In this document: positions 1 through 10,400 of the stretch, in pieces
Position numbering within the stretch: the stretch's first letter is position 1
How the letters are laid out: each line of letters opens with the position of its first letter
Source of the DNA: Limibacter armeniacum
GTDB lineage: Bacteria > Bacteroidota > Bacteroidia > Cytophagales > Flammeovirgaceae
Assembly: GCF_036880985.1 (NCBI RefSeq)
Contig: NZ_JBAJNO010000003.1
Span: forward strand, 304,807 to 368,806
DNA: 64,000 nucleotides
Direction: 5' to 3'
The notes under the pieces: model-generated
Database searches by the model: none
Seen by the model: only the letters and a program-made list of their open reading frames with translations
What the model was told of the DNA's origin: nothing
Translations under genes and position numbers: made by a program

Positions 1-1040
1 TCAATGGCATATGCCAGATAAGTGGCACGCTTTTCAGGAACCAATTTAGCCAGTTCTACCAATGCTGAAGCATTGATAGCAGCCGCTGATGCATCACGAG
101 GTTGCCCTTCCAGACTTTCCAGATTATAGTCCCAATAAGGTATCTTATCCGATGGCATTGCAGGGTTTTCCATAACAAACGTCGCAATCTTCTCAGCCTG
201 AGACTTAAATGCCTCTTCTCCTGTCTCACGGTAACACATTGTGTAGCCATACAGCAACCATGCTTCTCCCCTAGCCCAAGTTGAGCTGTCATTCAATCCC
301 TGATGGGTCACTTTTTCCAGTACTTCACCTGTTTCAGGATCATAATCCACGACATGAAAGCTTCCGTTGTCCTCCCTGAAATGGTTTTTCAATGTGGTCA
401 ACGCATGCGTTTTTGCAATGTTATAATAAAGGGAATCTCCTGTATATTCTGTTGCCCTGAAGAGCAACTCAAGGTTCATCATATTGTCTGCAATAACAGG
501 GAATTTCCACTCATCAGACCAGTCCCATGACTTCAGACTGCCTACATTTTCGTTATACCTTGTCAGCAGTGACTTTGCTCCCTGTACCAGTATGTTCTTG
601 TATTGTTCATTCCCAGTTGCCAGATAGGCATTTCCAAAGCTGCAATTCAGGATAAATCCTACATCGTGTGTACTGGTATTAAACTGTTCCTTTTCCAATG
701 CCTCTGTCCATCGGATAGCCTGATCTTTTATCTGACCATCCTGCTTGTACTGATATAACTGCCACAAACTACCAGGAAAGAATCCACTTACCCAGTTGCC
801 GCTGGAGACAGCCAACAATGCCCCATCTTCTGTCAACGAACGGGGAAAGGCGTTTGCTTCAGGTAGGCTGTCACAAGCCCTCAACAATTGGGCTTCAGCT
901 CTTGTAAAACTTCTGGAAATTAGCTGATCATCTACTGACAATTCCGTTTTGGCACTGGCTTCCTGTACGGTTTGTCCTTGTTTATTCAGACACCCAGTAC
1001 AAGCTGCCGCCACTGCGAGATAAAAAATAATTCTTTGCAT
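1..1040 (-). CDS. GH88 unsaturated glucuronyl/rhamnogalacturonyl hydrolase, lipoprotein, 3' end outside window
   Basis: The reading frame starts at an ATG at 1040 and runs open to the window edge, giving about 346 residues of a protein that normally has about 400. The N-terminus is hydrophobic and ends in two possible lipobox cysteines (residues 14 and 17), so it is probably a membrane-anchored lipoprotein. GH88 hallmarks are visible: HDVGF near residue 126 and ADNMMN near residue 185 supply the two catalytic aspartates, and a WARGEAW block follows near residue 245. GH88 enzymes hydrate and release unsaturated uronic acids from products of polysaccharide lyases. It follows the susCD pair on the same strand after a stem-loop, so it is part of the same utilisation locus. 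Whether the substrate is a pectin, ulvan or glycosaminoglycan fragment cannot be decided here. Confidence 0.88.
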   Translation of the reverse strand, partial: MQRIIFYLAVAAACTGCLNKQGQTVQEASAKTELSVDDQLISRSFTRAEAQLLRACDSLPEANAFPRSLTEDGALLAVSSGNWVSGFFPGSLWQLYQYKQDGQIKDQAIRWTEALEKEQFNTSTHDVGFILNCSFGNAYLATGNEQYKNILVQGAKSLLTRYNENVGSLKSWDWSDEWKFPVIADNMMNLELLFRATEYTGDSLYYNIAKTHALTTLKNHFREDNGSFHVVDYDPETGEVLEKVTHQGLNDSSTWARGEAWLLYGYTMCYRETGEEAFKSQAEKIATFVMENPAMPSDKIPYWDYNLESLEGQPRDASAAAINASALVELAKLVPEKRATYLAYAI

Positions 1041-1108
1041 TATGAAGGATTTTAACTGTACAAGTTAGATAGGTTTCAGGATTGTAAACTCCCTGACTGT
1101 TTTAAATT

Positions 1109-1141
1109 ATCCCTACTGAAAAATCACTTCCAGTAGGGATA
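1109..1141 (-). terminator. Intercistronic stem-loop after susD
   Basis: TATCCCTACTG and its exact inverse flank a 12-base loop between the susD stop and the GH88 start. It may end or attenuate transcription, lowering GH88 output relative to susCD. Confidence 0.55.
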
Positions 1142-1150
1142 AGATATGGT

Positions 1151-2662
1151 TTAATATCCGCTGTTTTGTGGCAACAGGTTCGGGTTCCTTTGCAATTCAT
1201 CCTGAGGCAATGGAAAGTGATAATCCCTGCTGGCACTTACATTCTCATGCGGCTCCAAAGCATCGGGGCCTGTAAAGACTTTCTCCAGCAAATTTCTTCG
1301 CTTGATGTCATACCATCTCTTGAATTCAAAAGCCAGCTCAAGCCTTCTCTCATCCAACACCAGTTCACGGAACTCATCCTGTGTAAAGGATCCAGAAATA
1401 TCTACAGGGAAAGTATTCATAACCCCTGCCGCATTTCTTGCTCTTTCTCTCACCTGATTCACATATCCAATGGCTTCAGCAGTAGGACCATTTACCTCAT
1501 TGATGGCTTCAGCTGCCATCAATAGCACTTCCGCATACCTGAAGGCCATATAGTTATTGTCTGATCTTCGGTTGTTGTTTTCCGCATTTCCAGAGAAACG
1601 GGTAAACTTTGCAATATGCGGGCGTTTCTCATTAGGAAAATCAGGGTAACTCGTCAGTACACCATTTACCATCACCTCATCAAAAAAGCTTACCTGCTTG
1701 CGGTAGTCATTATCGTCCCAAGTTTCATATACTTTCATGGAAGGCACACTAACACCCCAACCGTTTTGTTCAGAACCCCTGATACCTGTTACTGGTCCCA
1801 TCAGGTCATCATTGGACGAACCTGCATATTGCTGGGCAAGGAAGTCGATCGTGAAGATCGGTTCCTTCAGCTGGTCTGCTATTTCAGCACGAAACAAGTC
1901 CTGAAAATCGTTTTCAAGTGAATAGCCGAATTTACCAGCATTACTGATCACCCACTTGGCTTCCTCAGCTGCCTTATCATATTCGCCCATGGTCAGGTAA
2001 ACCGAAGCCAACATGGTAGCTGCACTACCTGCAGTAGCCCTTGAGCGCACCTCATTTTCATGCTTATCTACCCCATGTTCCTTTGCAAACAGTAGGTCAT
2101 CCACAATATGCTGATATACTTCTGCCTCCTTGGTTTTGCTAATGGTGCTTAGCGCTTCAGGATCTTTCACAAATTCCGCTACATAAGGGATATCCCCAAA
2201 CAGACGCACCAAATGATAGTAGGCAAATGCCTTGACAAATCTTGCCTCAGCCTCCAGCTCCAGCAGTTCCTTCTCATCCGCTTCCACCTGCTTTGTTCCC
2301 TCAATGGCTGCATTGGCAGCTCCAATTACACTGTAGAGTGCAGGCCAGAACGCCGTCACCATTCCATTATTCCCATCCAGATTGAAGTCATTGATCTGGA
2401 TACGCCTTGCAGGAGTTCCCCTGTCCCCTATATCACTCATGTCACTTCTTACCTGCAATGTCAGGGTTAGTTTTCTACCATAAATATTTTCGTGTGCCAA
2501 CAATCCATAGGCTCCAAAAATAGCCGACTCAATATCTCCTGTTGTATTGAAGACACTTTCAGGTGCCAATACACCTACCGGTTCTTCATCCAGATTGGTA
2601 CAACTTCCCATGCTGAAAAGCAGAAGGGTTGCTATTGCTATATGTTTGATTTTCATTTTCAT
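1151..2662 (-). CDS. SusD/RagB-family nutrient-binding lipoprotein
   Basis: This 503-residue protein begins with a lipoprotein signal peptide (lipid-attachment Cys at residue 21) and has the SusD/RagB architecture: N-terminal SusD-like part, TPR-like helices, and the C-terminal RagB/SusD domain ending in the typical HFPLPQDELQRNPNL-type tail. SusD proteins sit on the outer surface of the outer membrane as the lid of the SusC transporter and hold the glycan ligand. It lies 33 bp downstream of the susC homologue on the same strand, so the two are certainly one transcription unit. Ligand specificity cannot be read from the sequence, though the GH88 and DUF4861 neighbours point to a uronic-acid-containing polysaccharide. 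Confidence 0.95.
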   Translation of the reverse strand: MKMKIKHIAIATLLLFSMGSCTNLDEEPVGVLAPESVFNTTGDIESAIFGAYGLLAHENIYGRKLTLTLQVRSDMSDIGDRGTPARRIQINDFNLDGNNGMVTAFWPALYSVIGAANAAIEGTKQVEADEKELLELEAEARFVKAFAYYHLVRLFGDIPYVAEFVKDPEALSTISKTKEAEVYQHIVDDLLFAKEHGVDKHENEVRSRATAGSAATMLASVYLTMGEYDKAAEEAKWVISNAGKFGYSLENDFQDLFRAEIADQLKEPIFTIDFLAQQYAGSSNDDLMGPVTGIRGSEQNGWGVSVPSMKVYETWDDNDYRKQVSFFDEVMVNGVLTSYPDFPNEKRPHIAKFTRFSGNAENNNRRSDNNYMAFRYAEVLLMAAEAINEVNGPTAEAIGYVNQVRERARNAAGVMNTFPVDISGSFTQDEFRELVLDERRLELAFEFKRWYDIKRRNLLEKVFTGPDALEPHENVSASRDYHFPLPQDELQRNPNLLPQNSGY

Positions 2663-2695
2663 TGGGTTTAAAATTCAGAATTGGTTCACTGCCGA

Positions 2696-5600
2696 TCAGA
2701 AATTGACATTCATGCCGAATGTGTAGGACTTTGCATTCGGATAACTTCCATAATCAAGTCCCTGATTGAGGTTGCCGTTGGCGCTTCCTGATGACATGTA
2801 GTTGACTTCAGGATCCACACCCGGATAGCTTGTGCTTGTCCAGATATTCTGTGCACTTACATAAAACCTCACCGATGAGATTTTCAGGTTCTGAAGCATA
2901 TTCTGTGGAAGTGTATAACCCAATGAGATATTTTTCAATCTCACGTAACTACCATCATATACGAAACGAGTCGAGACTTTTCTTGCCCTGCCAGCCGAAG
3001 CTTTAGGGAAATCGGTATCCGTATTGGTTGGTGTCCAACGGTTGAGGGCATTCTTGGTTGAATTGGTCATACCTGATACACGCTCCAGTTCCAGCAGGGT
3101 ATAGCTCAGGATATCATTGCCTTGTGAACCTTGGAAGAAGATATTCAGGTCAAAACCTTTGTACTTGAAAGAGTTGTTCAAGCCCCAGATAAAATCTGGA
3201 TTCGGGTTACCGATCACAGTTCTGTCTGCATTGTTGAGCTGTCCGTCAGGTGTATTGGTTTGTTCTCCCTCATCATCCAGTCCGCTGATGTCACGGTATT
3301 TCTCACCTCCTGCTTCCTGCTCAAAACCTCCTCCTTCAATAAAGGTATCTCCCTCCTGATAGACACCGTCATAGATCCAGCCATAGAATGCTCCAACTGG
3401 CTGTCCTTCACGAAGTATCTGCGTATCCCCTAATCCTACCATAGAACCCGGAGCTGATTCGTACATGATATCCAGTCCATCTGGCAATGAAAGCACTTTA
3501 TTTCGGTTAAATGAGATATTGAAACCTGTTTCCCATTCAAAGGCTCCTGTCATATTCACTGAATTAATTGCCAGTTCCAAACCTTTGTTTTCAATGGAGC
3601 CAATGTTTTTCAGCTGTGTGCCATATCCGGTGTATTCAGGCAACGGCACACTAAAAAGCAGGTCAGTGGTAACCTTGCGGTAATAGTCCGCTTCAAATGT
3701 CAGACGGTCATCCCAAAAACCTACATTGACACCCAAATCCATCTGTCCTGTAGTTTCCCAAGTCAGGTTATCATTGGCAACTGAACTTGGTACAAAGGCA
3801 TTTACGGTACTGCCACCAATTACGGCAAACTGAGGTGAGAACCTCGCCAGCGACTGGTATGGTCCGATCGCTGTATTACCCGTCACCCCATAACTCGCTC
3901 TCAGCTTCAACTGACTCACCAACTCATTCCCTTTCAGGAATTCTTCTTCACCCACATTCCATGCGATAGCCCCAGATGGGAAAAAGCCCCACTTGTTGTT
4001 CTTACTGAAAGTAGATGAGCCATCATAGCGCGCATTGAATGTCAGCATATAGCGGCTTTTGTAATTGTAGTTGGCTCTTGCATAGAAAGATGCCAATGTC
4101 CACTCAGCCAGCTTTGACTCCGGGCGCTGCCAAACAGATGCGCCACCAAGATCCCAAAACTCCGTGCTATTGCTGATAAACGACTGTCCTTTGGATAACC
4201 AGCTTTCATTTCTGCTAGACTGGTAAGAGTAACCCGCCATCATGGATAGCTGATGATCTTCCATAAAGATATGGTTCCAGCTCAGGTAGTTCTCGTTTAG
4301 TACTGTAGCATTCTTTGCTGTTGAGATGGTTCCTTCACCACCTACATTTCGTCCTGCATTCAACGTAGTCGGAATAAAGATGCCGTTGCGGCTGTTATCA
4401 ACACTCACGCCCAAGGAGCTTCTAAACTTCAGTCCTTCCATCAATGCTAACTCAGCAAATGCATTGCCCTGCAACCTGTCAGCCACCTTGTTGTTTAGCT
4501 TCTGTGTAGCAATGGCATAAGGGTTGTCTCTTGGGTCTCCAATCTCACTGGTAGTGAAGTTGCCGTTCTCATCATAGATGCCTTGAGCAGGTGAAAACAC
4601 CATGGCTGATGTGATAACACCTGCATCATTGGTTCCACCCCCACTTTCCTGAGTATCCACACCATCCGTATTGGTTCTTCTGGCAAAAAGGTTGGTTCCA
4701 AAACTCAGATGATCTGTTGCCTTGATATTGATGTTACTTGTAATGGAATATCGTTTGGTGGCAGAGTTCAGGATAATACCTTTCTGATCGTAATACACTC
4801 CTGAGATATAGTAGTTCACATTCTCATTGCCTCCTGAAACCGAAAGCTGGTGGTTCTGGATAGACCCCTGCTGCAATACCTCCTCCTGCCAGTCTGTATC
4901 ATATGGCAAACTGTTCAGGTCATAAGATTCCGGTGTGATTTCATTGATGTAGGCGGCAAACTCTTTGGCATTCAACAACTCCAACCTGTTGATCTCCTTC
5001 TGTACAGAATAAGAGGTATTGTAGCTGATTCTGAATTGTCCTGACTTGCCTTTCTTGGTTGTCACCAGAATGACACCATTTGCGCCCCTAGAACCATAAA
5101 TTGCTGTAGCTGATGCATCTTTCAGCACTTCAATTGAGGCAATATCCTCAGGCGGTGGCAACGTACCCCCCACAAAACCATCCACCACAAAGATGGGATC
5201 ACTGCTGGCATTGATGGATGAGCCTCCTCTAATCCTAACTTTGAAAGAACCTCCAGGCTCTCCATTGTTAGACTGTACCTGTACACCCGCCATTCTCCCC
5301 TGCAATGCCTGCGTAGCGCCAGCTACAGGATATGCTGACAGGTCTTCTGCCTTAACGGACGCTACGGAACCAGTCAAGTCGCTCTTTTTCTGTGTACCAT
5401 ACCCTACTACCACTACTTCTTCCAGCTGTTTCAGGTCTTCTTTCAGTTCAATGGAAATCTCAGTTCTTCCATTGACAGCTAATTCCTGTGAAATGTATCC
5501 TATAAATGAGAAAACCAGCTGTCCATCAGCAGGAACCTGCAAGCTGAACTTTCCCGAAATATCTGTAATTGTACCGGTCGAGGTATCTTTCAACTGAACG

Positions 5601-5731
5601 GATACACCAGGCAAAGGAGTGCCTTTGTCAGAGACAGTCCCTTTGACCGATATCATATTTTGTGCATGTGTCAATGCTGCTGTAAGCAAGAGCAACAGCA
5701 AGACCAAAAGAGGTTGTCGTTTCATCTTCAT
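2696..5731 (-). CDS. SusC/RagA TonB-linked outer-membrane receptor
   Basis: 1011 residues with a signal peptide (about 1-23), a carboxypeptidase-like regulatory domain (about 28-110), the SusC signature around VVVGYGTQKKSDLTGSV, a TonB plug ending near GSRGANGVILVTTKKG, and a 22-strand-type barrel that ends in the aromatic residue F typical of outer-membrane proteins. It imports oligosaccharides over the outer membrane using TonB energy and pairs with the downstream SusD. It is the first gene of the minus-strand locus, and its leader contains a perfect 14-bp palindrome. Expression is probably controlled by the hybrid two-component protein encoded at 7429-11433. Confidence 0.96.
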   Translation of the reverse strand: MKMKRQPLLVLLLLLLTAALTHAQNMISVKGTVSDKGTPLPGVSVQLKDTSTGTITDISGKFSLQVPADGQLVFSFIGYISQELAVNGRTEISIELKEDLKQLEEVVVVGYGTQKKSDLTGSVASVKAEDLSAYPVAGATQALQGRMAGVQVQSNNGEPGGSFKVRIRGGSSINASSDPIFVVDGFVGGTLPPPEDIASIEVLKDASATAIYGSRGANGVILVTTKKGKSGQFRISYNTSYSVQKEINRLELLNAKEFAAYINEITPESYDLNSLPYDTDWQEEVLQQGSIQNHQLSVSGGNENVNYYISGVYYDQKGIILNSATKRYSITSNINIKATDHLSFGTNLFARRTNTDGVDTQESGGGTNDAGVITSAMVFSPAQGIYDENGNFTTSEIGDPRDNPYAIATQKLNNKVADRLQGNAFAELALMEGLKFRSSLGVSVDNSRNGIFIPTTLNAGRNVGGEGTISTAKNATVLNENYLSWNHIFMEDHQLSMMAGYSYQSSRNESWLSKGQSFISNSTEFWDLGGASVWQRPESKLAEWTLASFYARANYNYKSRYMLTFNARYDGSSTFSKNNKWGFFPSGAIAWNVGEEEFLKGNELVSQLKLRASYGVTGNTAIGPYQSLARFSPQFAVIGGSTVNAFVPSSVANDNLTWETTGQMDLGVNVGFWDDRLTFEADYYRKVTTDLLFSVPLPEYTGYGTQLKNIGSIENKGLELAINSVNMTGAFEWETGFNISFNRNKVLSLPDGLDIMYESAPGSMVGLGDTQILREGQPVGAFYGWIYDGVYQEGDTFIEGGGFEQEAGGEKYRDISGLDDEGEQTNTPDGQLNNADRTVIGNPNPDFIWGLNNSFKYKGFDLNIFFQGSQGNDILSYTLLELERVSGMTNSTKNALNRWTPTNTDTDFPKASAGRARKVSTRFVYDGSYVRLKNISLGYTLPQNMLQNLKISSVRFYVSAQNIWTSTSYPGVDPEVNYMSSGSANGNLNQGLDYGSYPNAKSYTFGMNVNF

Positions 5732-6154
5732 ATTATTATTAGTAGTAGCATTCGTTTGGGTTATATTCTGAATGATATTTCATTCCATGGAATGCATATC
5801 ATCAGATATAATTATTAAGTATAAGTGTTGATTAAGGCTTCAATATTTACTGTATTATAAATTAAAATGTAACTGTGTTTTAGATGTTGAATAGCTATTC
5901 AGTGTAAGCATATTTAATGTGTGTTTATTGGCAATGCTTACAGGTCAAACATAAAATGATTAAAATGAAACCAAACCTAATTTAATCCGAAGATAGGGGT
6001 AAAATAATACACAAGCGTATTTTTTACGCTATTTGAGTTCAATTTCGGCACTGTACAATTTCACTCCCCTTTTTGAACGATTTTACCCCATCAGCTTTAC
6101 AGGCAATCTCTACTTTTAAACTGTTCGAATTCTTTCCATTTTTTAAAGGATACT
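5732..6154. promoter_or_regulatory. Divergent intergenic region between susC and the DUF4861 gene
   Basis: This 423-bp AT-rich stretch separates two divergent genes and holds no credible ORF. It contains a perfect palindrome CATTCCATGGAATG (5781-5794) about 50 bp ahead of the susC start, which could be an operator or an mRNA hairpin. I could not find a full TTG/TAnnTTTG promoter pair in either direction. Confidence 0.45.
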
Positions 6155-7387
6155 ATGAAACAAAACCTAAAGAATATTCTGATCAGTTTGGTGCTGTTTA
6201 CCTTGATCATTTTCAGTTGTGAAAAGCAAAAGGAAAACACTGAAATTATTTTGAAAAACAATCTGGATATAGCCAGAGCAGATGAACCTGTAACTATCAA
6301 AAAATCAGCCCTATCACTTCCTTATGATCAATTTATCATCATAGACGAAGAAGGTCTTCTGGTACCTTTTCAAAAGGATGACCTCAATGGTGACCAGCAA
6401 TGGGATGAGTTGGCGCTTGTCCTTGACTTTATGCCTCAACAGCAGCGAAAACTCTATATTAAAGCGCAGGATTCTTTACCTGTATTTAAAGCCACCACCA
6501 ATGTAAGGCTAGGCAAGTCTCCAGAACGGAATGGCACCTTTACTGATGTTGTGTTTGAGAAAAGGGACAAGAAACATTTGCCTCAATCACAGCCTCCTCT
6601 CTACCAGATGGAAGGCGTTTCATGGGAAAATGACAAAGTCGGCTTCCGTACTTACTTTGACAGCCGGAATGGCAAGGATATCTGGGGGAAGAAAACACCA
6701 GAACTCGTATTGGACTGGGTTGGCACCAAAGGCAATTACCACGAGATGGACTGGTGGGGTATGGATATCCTGAAAGTAGGTAACTCTCTTGGGGCGGGTG
6801 CACTGGCCATGGAAAAAGAACAACAGCTGTATCGCTTGGGTGAAACAGAGGATGCCATCTATGAAATGGTTTCTGAAGGACCCGCCAGAACCAAATTCAG
6901 GTTACATTACAAGGGATGGCAAGTGGATGACCATACCTATAACCTGACGGAAGAAATAACCCTTTGGAAGGGCCAGTACTGTTATGAAAGTCAGGTTACG
7001 CTTACCGATACCGTGACTTCCAATCTGGTGACAGGTATCGTAAACATGGATGCCAAAGAACTTTACGTGGATACCTTGGATGAAAATTATGCAATGCTCT
7101 ATACGCACGATATCCAATCCCTCAATAAAGACCATCTCGGTATGGGGCTGATCGTTCCGAAGACGTACTTCAATGGGTATGGTGAAACTGCTGCGGATGC
7201 GGCGTCCATCTCCTCAACCTATTTCTGTAAACTGAAACCCAATGGTCAGGAGCCTGTAAAGTTTTACTTCTTTGCAGGGTGGGAAGTTACCGACTCCCTT
7301 TTCAGCCATAAGGCAGGATTTGAAAAAATGCTGAAAGAAAACAGCCTTAAACTCAACAATCCTATCCAGATTGAGATTCACCAGTAA
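6155..7387 (+). CDS. DUF4861 family lipoprotein
   Basis: 410 residues with a lipobox ending at Cys22. The remainder matches the DUF4861 family, with the typical tryptophan-rich stretch around MDWWGMDILKVGNSLGAGAL. DUF4861 proteins are repeatedly found in Bacteroidota loci for uronate-rich polysaccharides next to GH88/GH105 hydrolases and lyases; their activity is not firmly established. The gene diverges from susC and converges with the regulator gene, from which it is separated by a strong hairpin. A role in processing unsaturated uronate oligosaccharides is inferred from context only. Confidence 0.85.
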   Translation: MKQNLKNILISLVLFTLIIFSCEKQKENTEIILKNNLDIARADEPVTIKKSALSLPYDQFIIIDEEGLLVPFQKDDLNGDQQWDELALVLDFMPQQQRKLYIKAQDSLPVFKATTNVRLGKSPERNGTFTDVVFEKRDKKHLPQSQPPLYQMEGVSWENDKVGFRTYFDSRNGKDIWGKKTPELVLDWVGTKGNYHEMDWWGMDILKVGNSLGAGALAMEKEQQLYRLGETEDAIYEMVSEGPARTKFRLHYKGWQVDDHTYNLTEEITLWKGQYCYESQVTLTDTVTSNLVTGIVNMDAKELYVDTLDENYAMLYTHDIQSLNKDHLGMGLIVPKTYFNGYGETAADAASISSTYFCKLKPNGQEPVKFYFFAGWEVTDSLFSHKAGFEKMLKENSLKLNNPIQIEIHQ

Positions 7388-7392
7388 GCTCA

Positions 7393-7428
7393 TAGATCCT
7401 TCGGCAATGCTGATTGCCGAAGGATCTA
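7393..7428. terminator. Bidirectional terminator between convergent genes
   Basis: A perfect 16-bp inverted repeat (TAGATCCTTCGGCAAT and its inverse) with a 4-base loop lies exactly between two convergent stop codons. It can serve both transcripts. Confidence 0.85.
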
Positions 7429-10400
7429 TTAATCTGCAAACAGTGTGATATACTGTGTAGGAGAATGTCCGTACTGCTTTTGGAAACACTTGCTGAAATA
7501 CTTGGGTGAGTTGAATCCAACCGCATAGCAAACCTCGGAAACACTTCTGCTCTTGTCTGCCATCAGCATCTCAGAAGCTTTCTCCAGCCTGTATTGCAAG
7601 ATCAAATCATTTGGTGTCTGCCCTGTCAGGGACTTCAGTTTGGTAAAGAGCATCGTTCTGCCTACCCCCACTTCCTTTGCCAACAGGTTCACATTCAGGT
7701 CAGGGTCAGCCAAATGTTTGCTGATTACATTCCTGACATCCCTCACCAGCTTATCATCCAGCAGACTCATGCTGTTTTCCTGCTTCAGACCCGTCTTCTC
7801 AGCCTTCACCATCCTTTTCAATAAAACCTGATGCGACCTGATTAGGTTTTTGCACCTCACTCTCAACAAGTTGGCATCAAAAGGTTTGGTTACATAATCA
7901 TCTGCTCCTGCTTCAAGTCCTACCAGTTTAGCATCCTTACCATGTTTGGCAGTCAGTAACAGTACAGGAATATGAGCCGTCTTGACATGCCTTTTGAGTT
8001 TTCGGCAAAGTTCAGTTCCTGAAATGCCCGGCATCATTACATCACTGATGATCAGGTTCGGTGTATGTTTCAGCGCCAATTCAAATCCCTGCTCACCATC
8101 CTCTGCTTCGAGTAATTTACAGCTCGCATCAAAGCAGCTACCTACAAGGCTTCGCATATCCTGATTGTCATCCACAATCAGGATGGACAGTCCATCCATT
8201 TCCTTGTTTTCCTCTTTCTCTATTTGTGCTTGCTTCAGTTCAATAGGAATATGGCTATCACTCAATCTCAGGCTAATACGGAAAACTGTTCCTTTCCCTT
8301 CTTCACTCTCCACCTGAATCTTGCCTCCATGCATCTCCACAATTCCCTTGGTCAATGCCAATCCAACACCAGAACCTAATGACTGTAGACGCTTGTCTCC
8401 TTCTACCTGATAGAACCTTTCAAAAATGCTGTCCAGATTTTCGGTTCTGATCCCCTTTCCTGTATCAGTGACAGAGATCTCCACACTTTTCCCATCTGCT
8501 GAAAGCGATGAAGCCAATCTAACCGCCCCTCCTTTTTCTGTAAACTTGAATGCATTGGACAGCAGGTTGACCATTACCTTTTCCATCTGATAGCTATCTA
8601 TCCATACCGGAGCGCTTTCTGACAAGTTTAGTTGAAAATCAACTCCCAGATGTGTCGCATGGTCCTGAAATAACTGATGGATATGCTGAAGAAAATCAAG
8701 CAGGCTTTCTTCCTTCATCTGCAATTTCAGATGCCCTGTTTCCTGTTTCCGGAAATCCATCAGCTCATTGATTAGGTTATAAAGTCGCTGCGAATTTCGG
8801 TAAACCATATCCAGCTTGTGTCTGGTTTCCTTATCGGCCTTCCGATTTTCCAGTAGGCTCCTTATCGGGGTCATGATCAACGTCAGGGGTGTACGGAATT
8901 CATGTGAGATATTGGTAAAGAATTGCAGCTTCATCTGGCTCAGTTCCTCCAGCTTGTTCCGTTCCACCTCAGCCAGTTCCAAACTATGCTTCATCTTCTC
9001 AATTCGAATTGTATAGTTCCTGAAAAGCAGGATCAGTCCGAATGCGGCAAAGGCATACAGCAAATAAGCCCACCATGTAAAATATGGCGCAGGAAGTACC
9101 TCAATCTGCAAGGATACTTCCTGGTCTTTTGCGCCTTCCAACCTTAGCCTGAAGGTGTAATTTCCTGCTGCAAGGTTGGCGTACCCTACCGAGTAGTTGC
9201 TTTCTGAATTTATCCAATCCTTGTCCAGCCCTTCCAACCTATAGGCAAATCGTGTATCAGGACTATTCAGAAAATCAAGCGCTGTATAACCCAGTGAAAA
9301 ATTGGTGTGCTCATAGGTCAACGTGATTTTCTTGCTCGCAGACAAAGGCTTTTCAAGGATGCCGCTCTCATCAGATGGATAAATTTTTTGATTGTTGACC
9401 TTTAGCCAAGTCAAGGTTACGGGCGGTTCATATGACTCCTGACTTACCTGTCCTGCATTGAAAGCCACCAGTCCCTGCATACTCCCCACAAAGAACTGAC
9501 CGTTACCCGCCTGAACCAAAGCCCTTTCGTTTAGCTCTTCAACGGGAATCATTTCCCCACACCTGAATGTGGTAAAGGTTCCCTGATCTGGCTGATAGCG
9601 GCTGATTCCCTTCAAGGTAGAAATCCAGATTGCACCATCTTGGTCTTCAACCATGGCATTGATGCTGTTGCTAGGCAAACCATCCTCCGCTGTAAAATAC
9701 GTGAACTTTCCTGTCTGCTTATCCAAGCAGTTTAACCCACCACTTTTGGTTCCAATCCATATGTGTCCATCTGATGACTCCATTAACGTACAAGTAAAAT
9801 TACTCGTTAACCCATTTGTATTTTCTCCCAGAGTAGGGTAATGATGGATTATACCTGCCTGTTCGTTATAGCTGAATACACCTTTACTTTCTGTGGCAAA
9901 CCAGATGTTTCCATCCTTGTCCACGATCACATCACGGACTTCCACTGTCTGCTCACCATGAAGCTTCACCCTATTGACTTTTCCATTCGCCTTATTGTAA
10001 ATATCCAATCCCAGATGTGTTGCCAACAAAACCCTGTCTCCACTTTCCTTGATGCTCAATACTGCATTGTCCCTATAATTCCTGCCTTCAGGCGCAAACT
10101 CCTTATAGGATTTTCGACTAGGGTCATAGATAAAAATGCCTCCCCTATGAAGCCCAATCCAAAGCTTATTGTCAGAAGACCAGCAAAGGGATTTGACATT
10201 GACTTTCTCCACATCAAAGTGTCTTGTATCCAGATGTTCAAACTTTCCTGTTTTCAGGTCAAGCTTGTTGATTCCTTTTCCTTCTGTACCAATCCAGAGT
10301 TGCTGATTGTTGTCTACCGCCATTGGACCTACCACTCGAAAGCTTACCCCCTTTTCCTTGTACAGGTTATCAGTTCCATAAAAAGAAAACTGATTGAGGT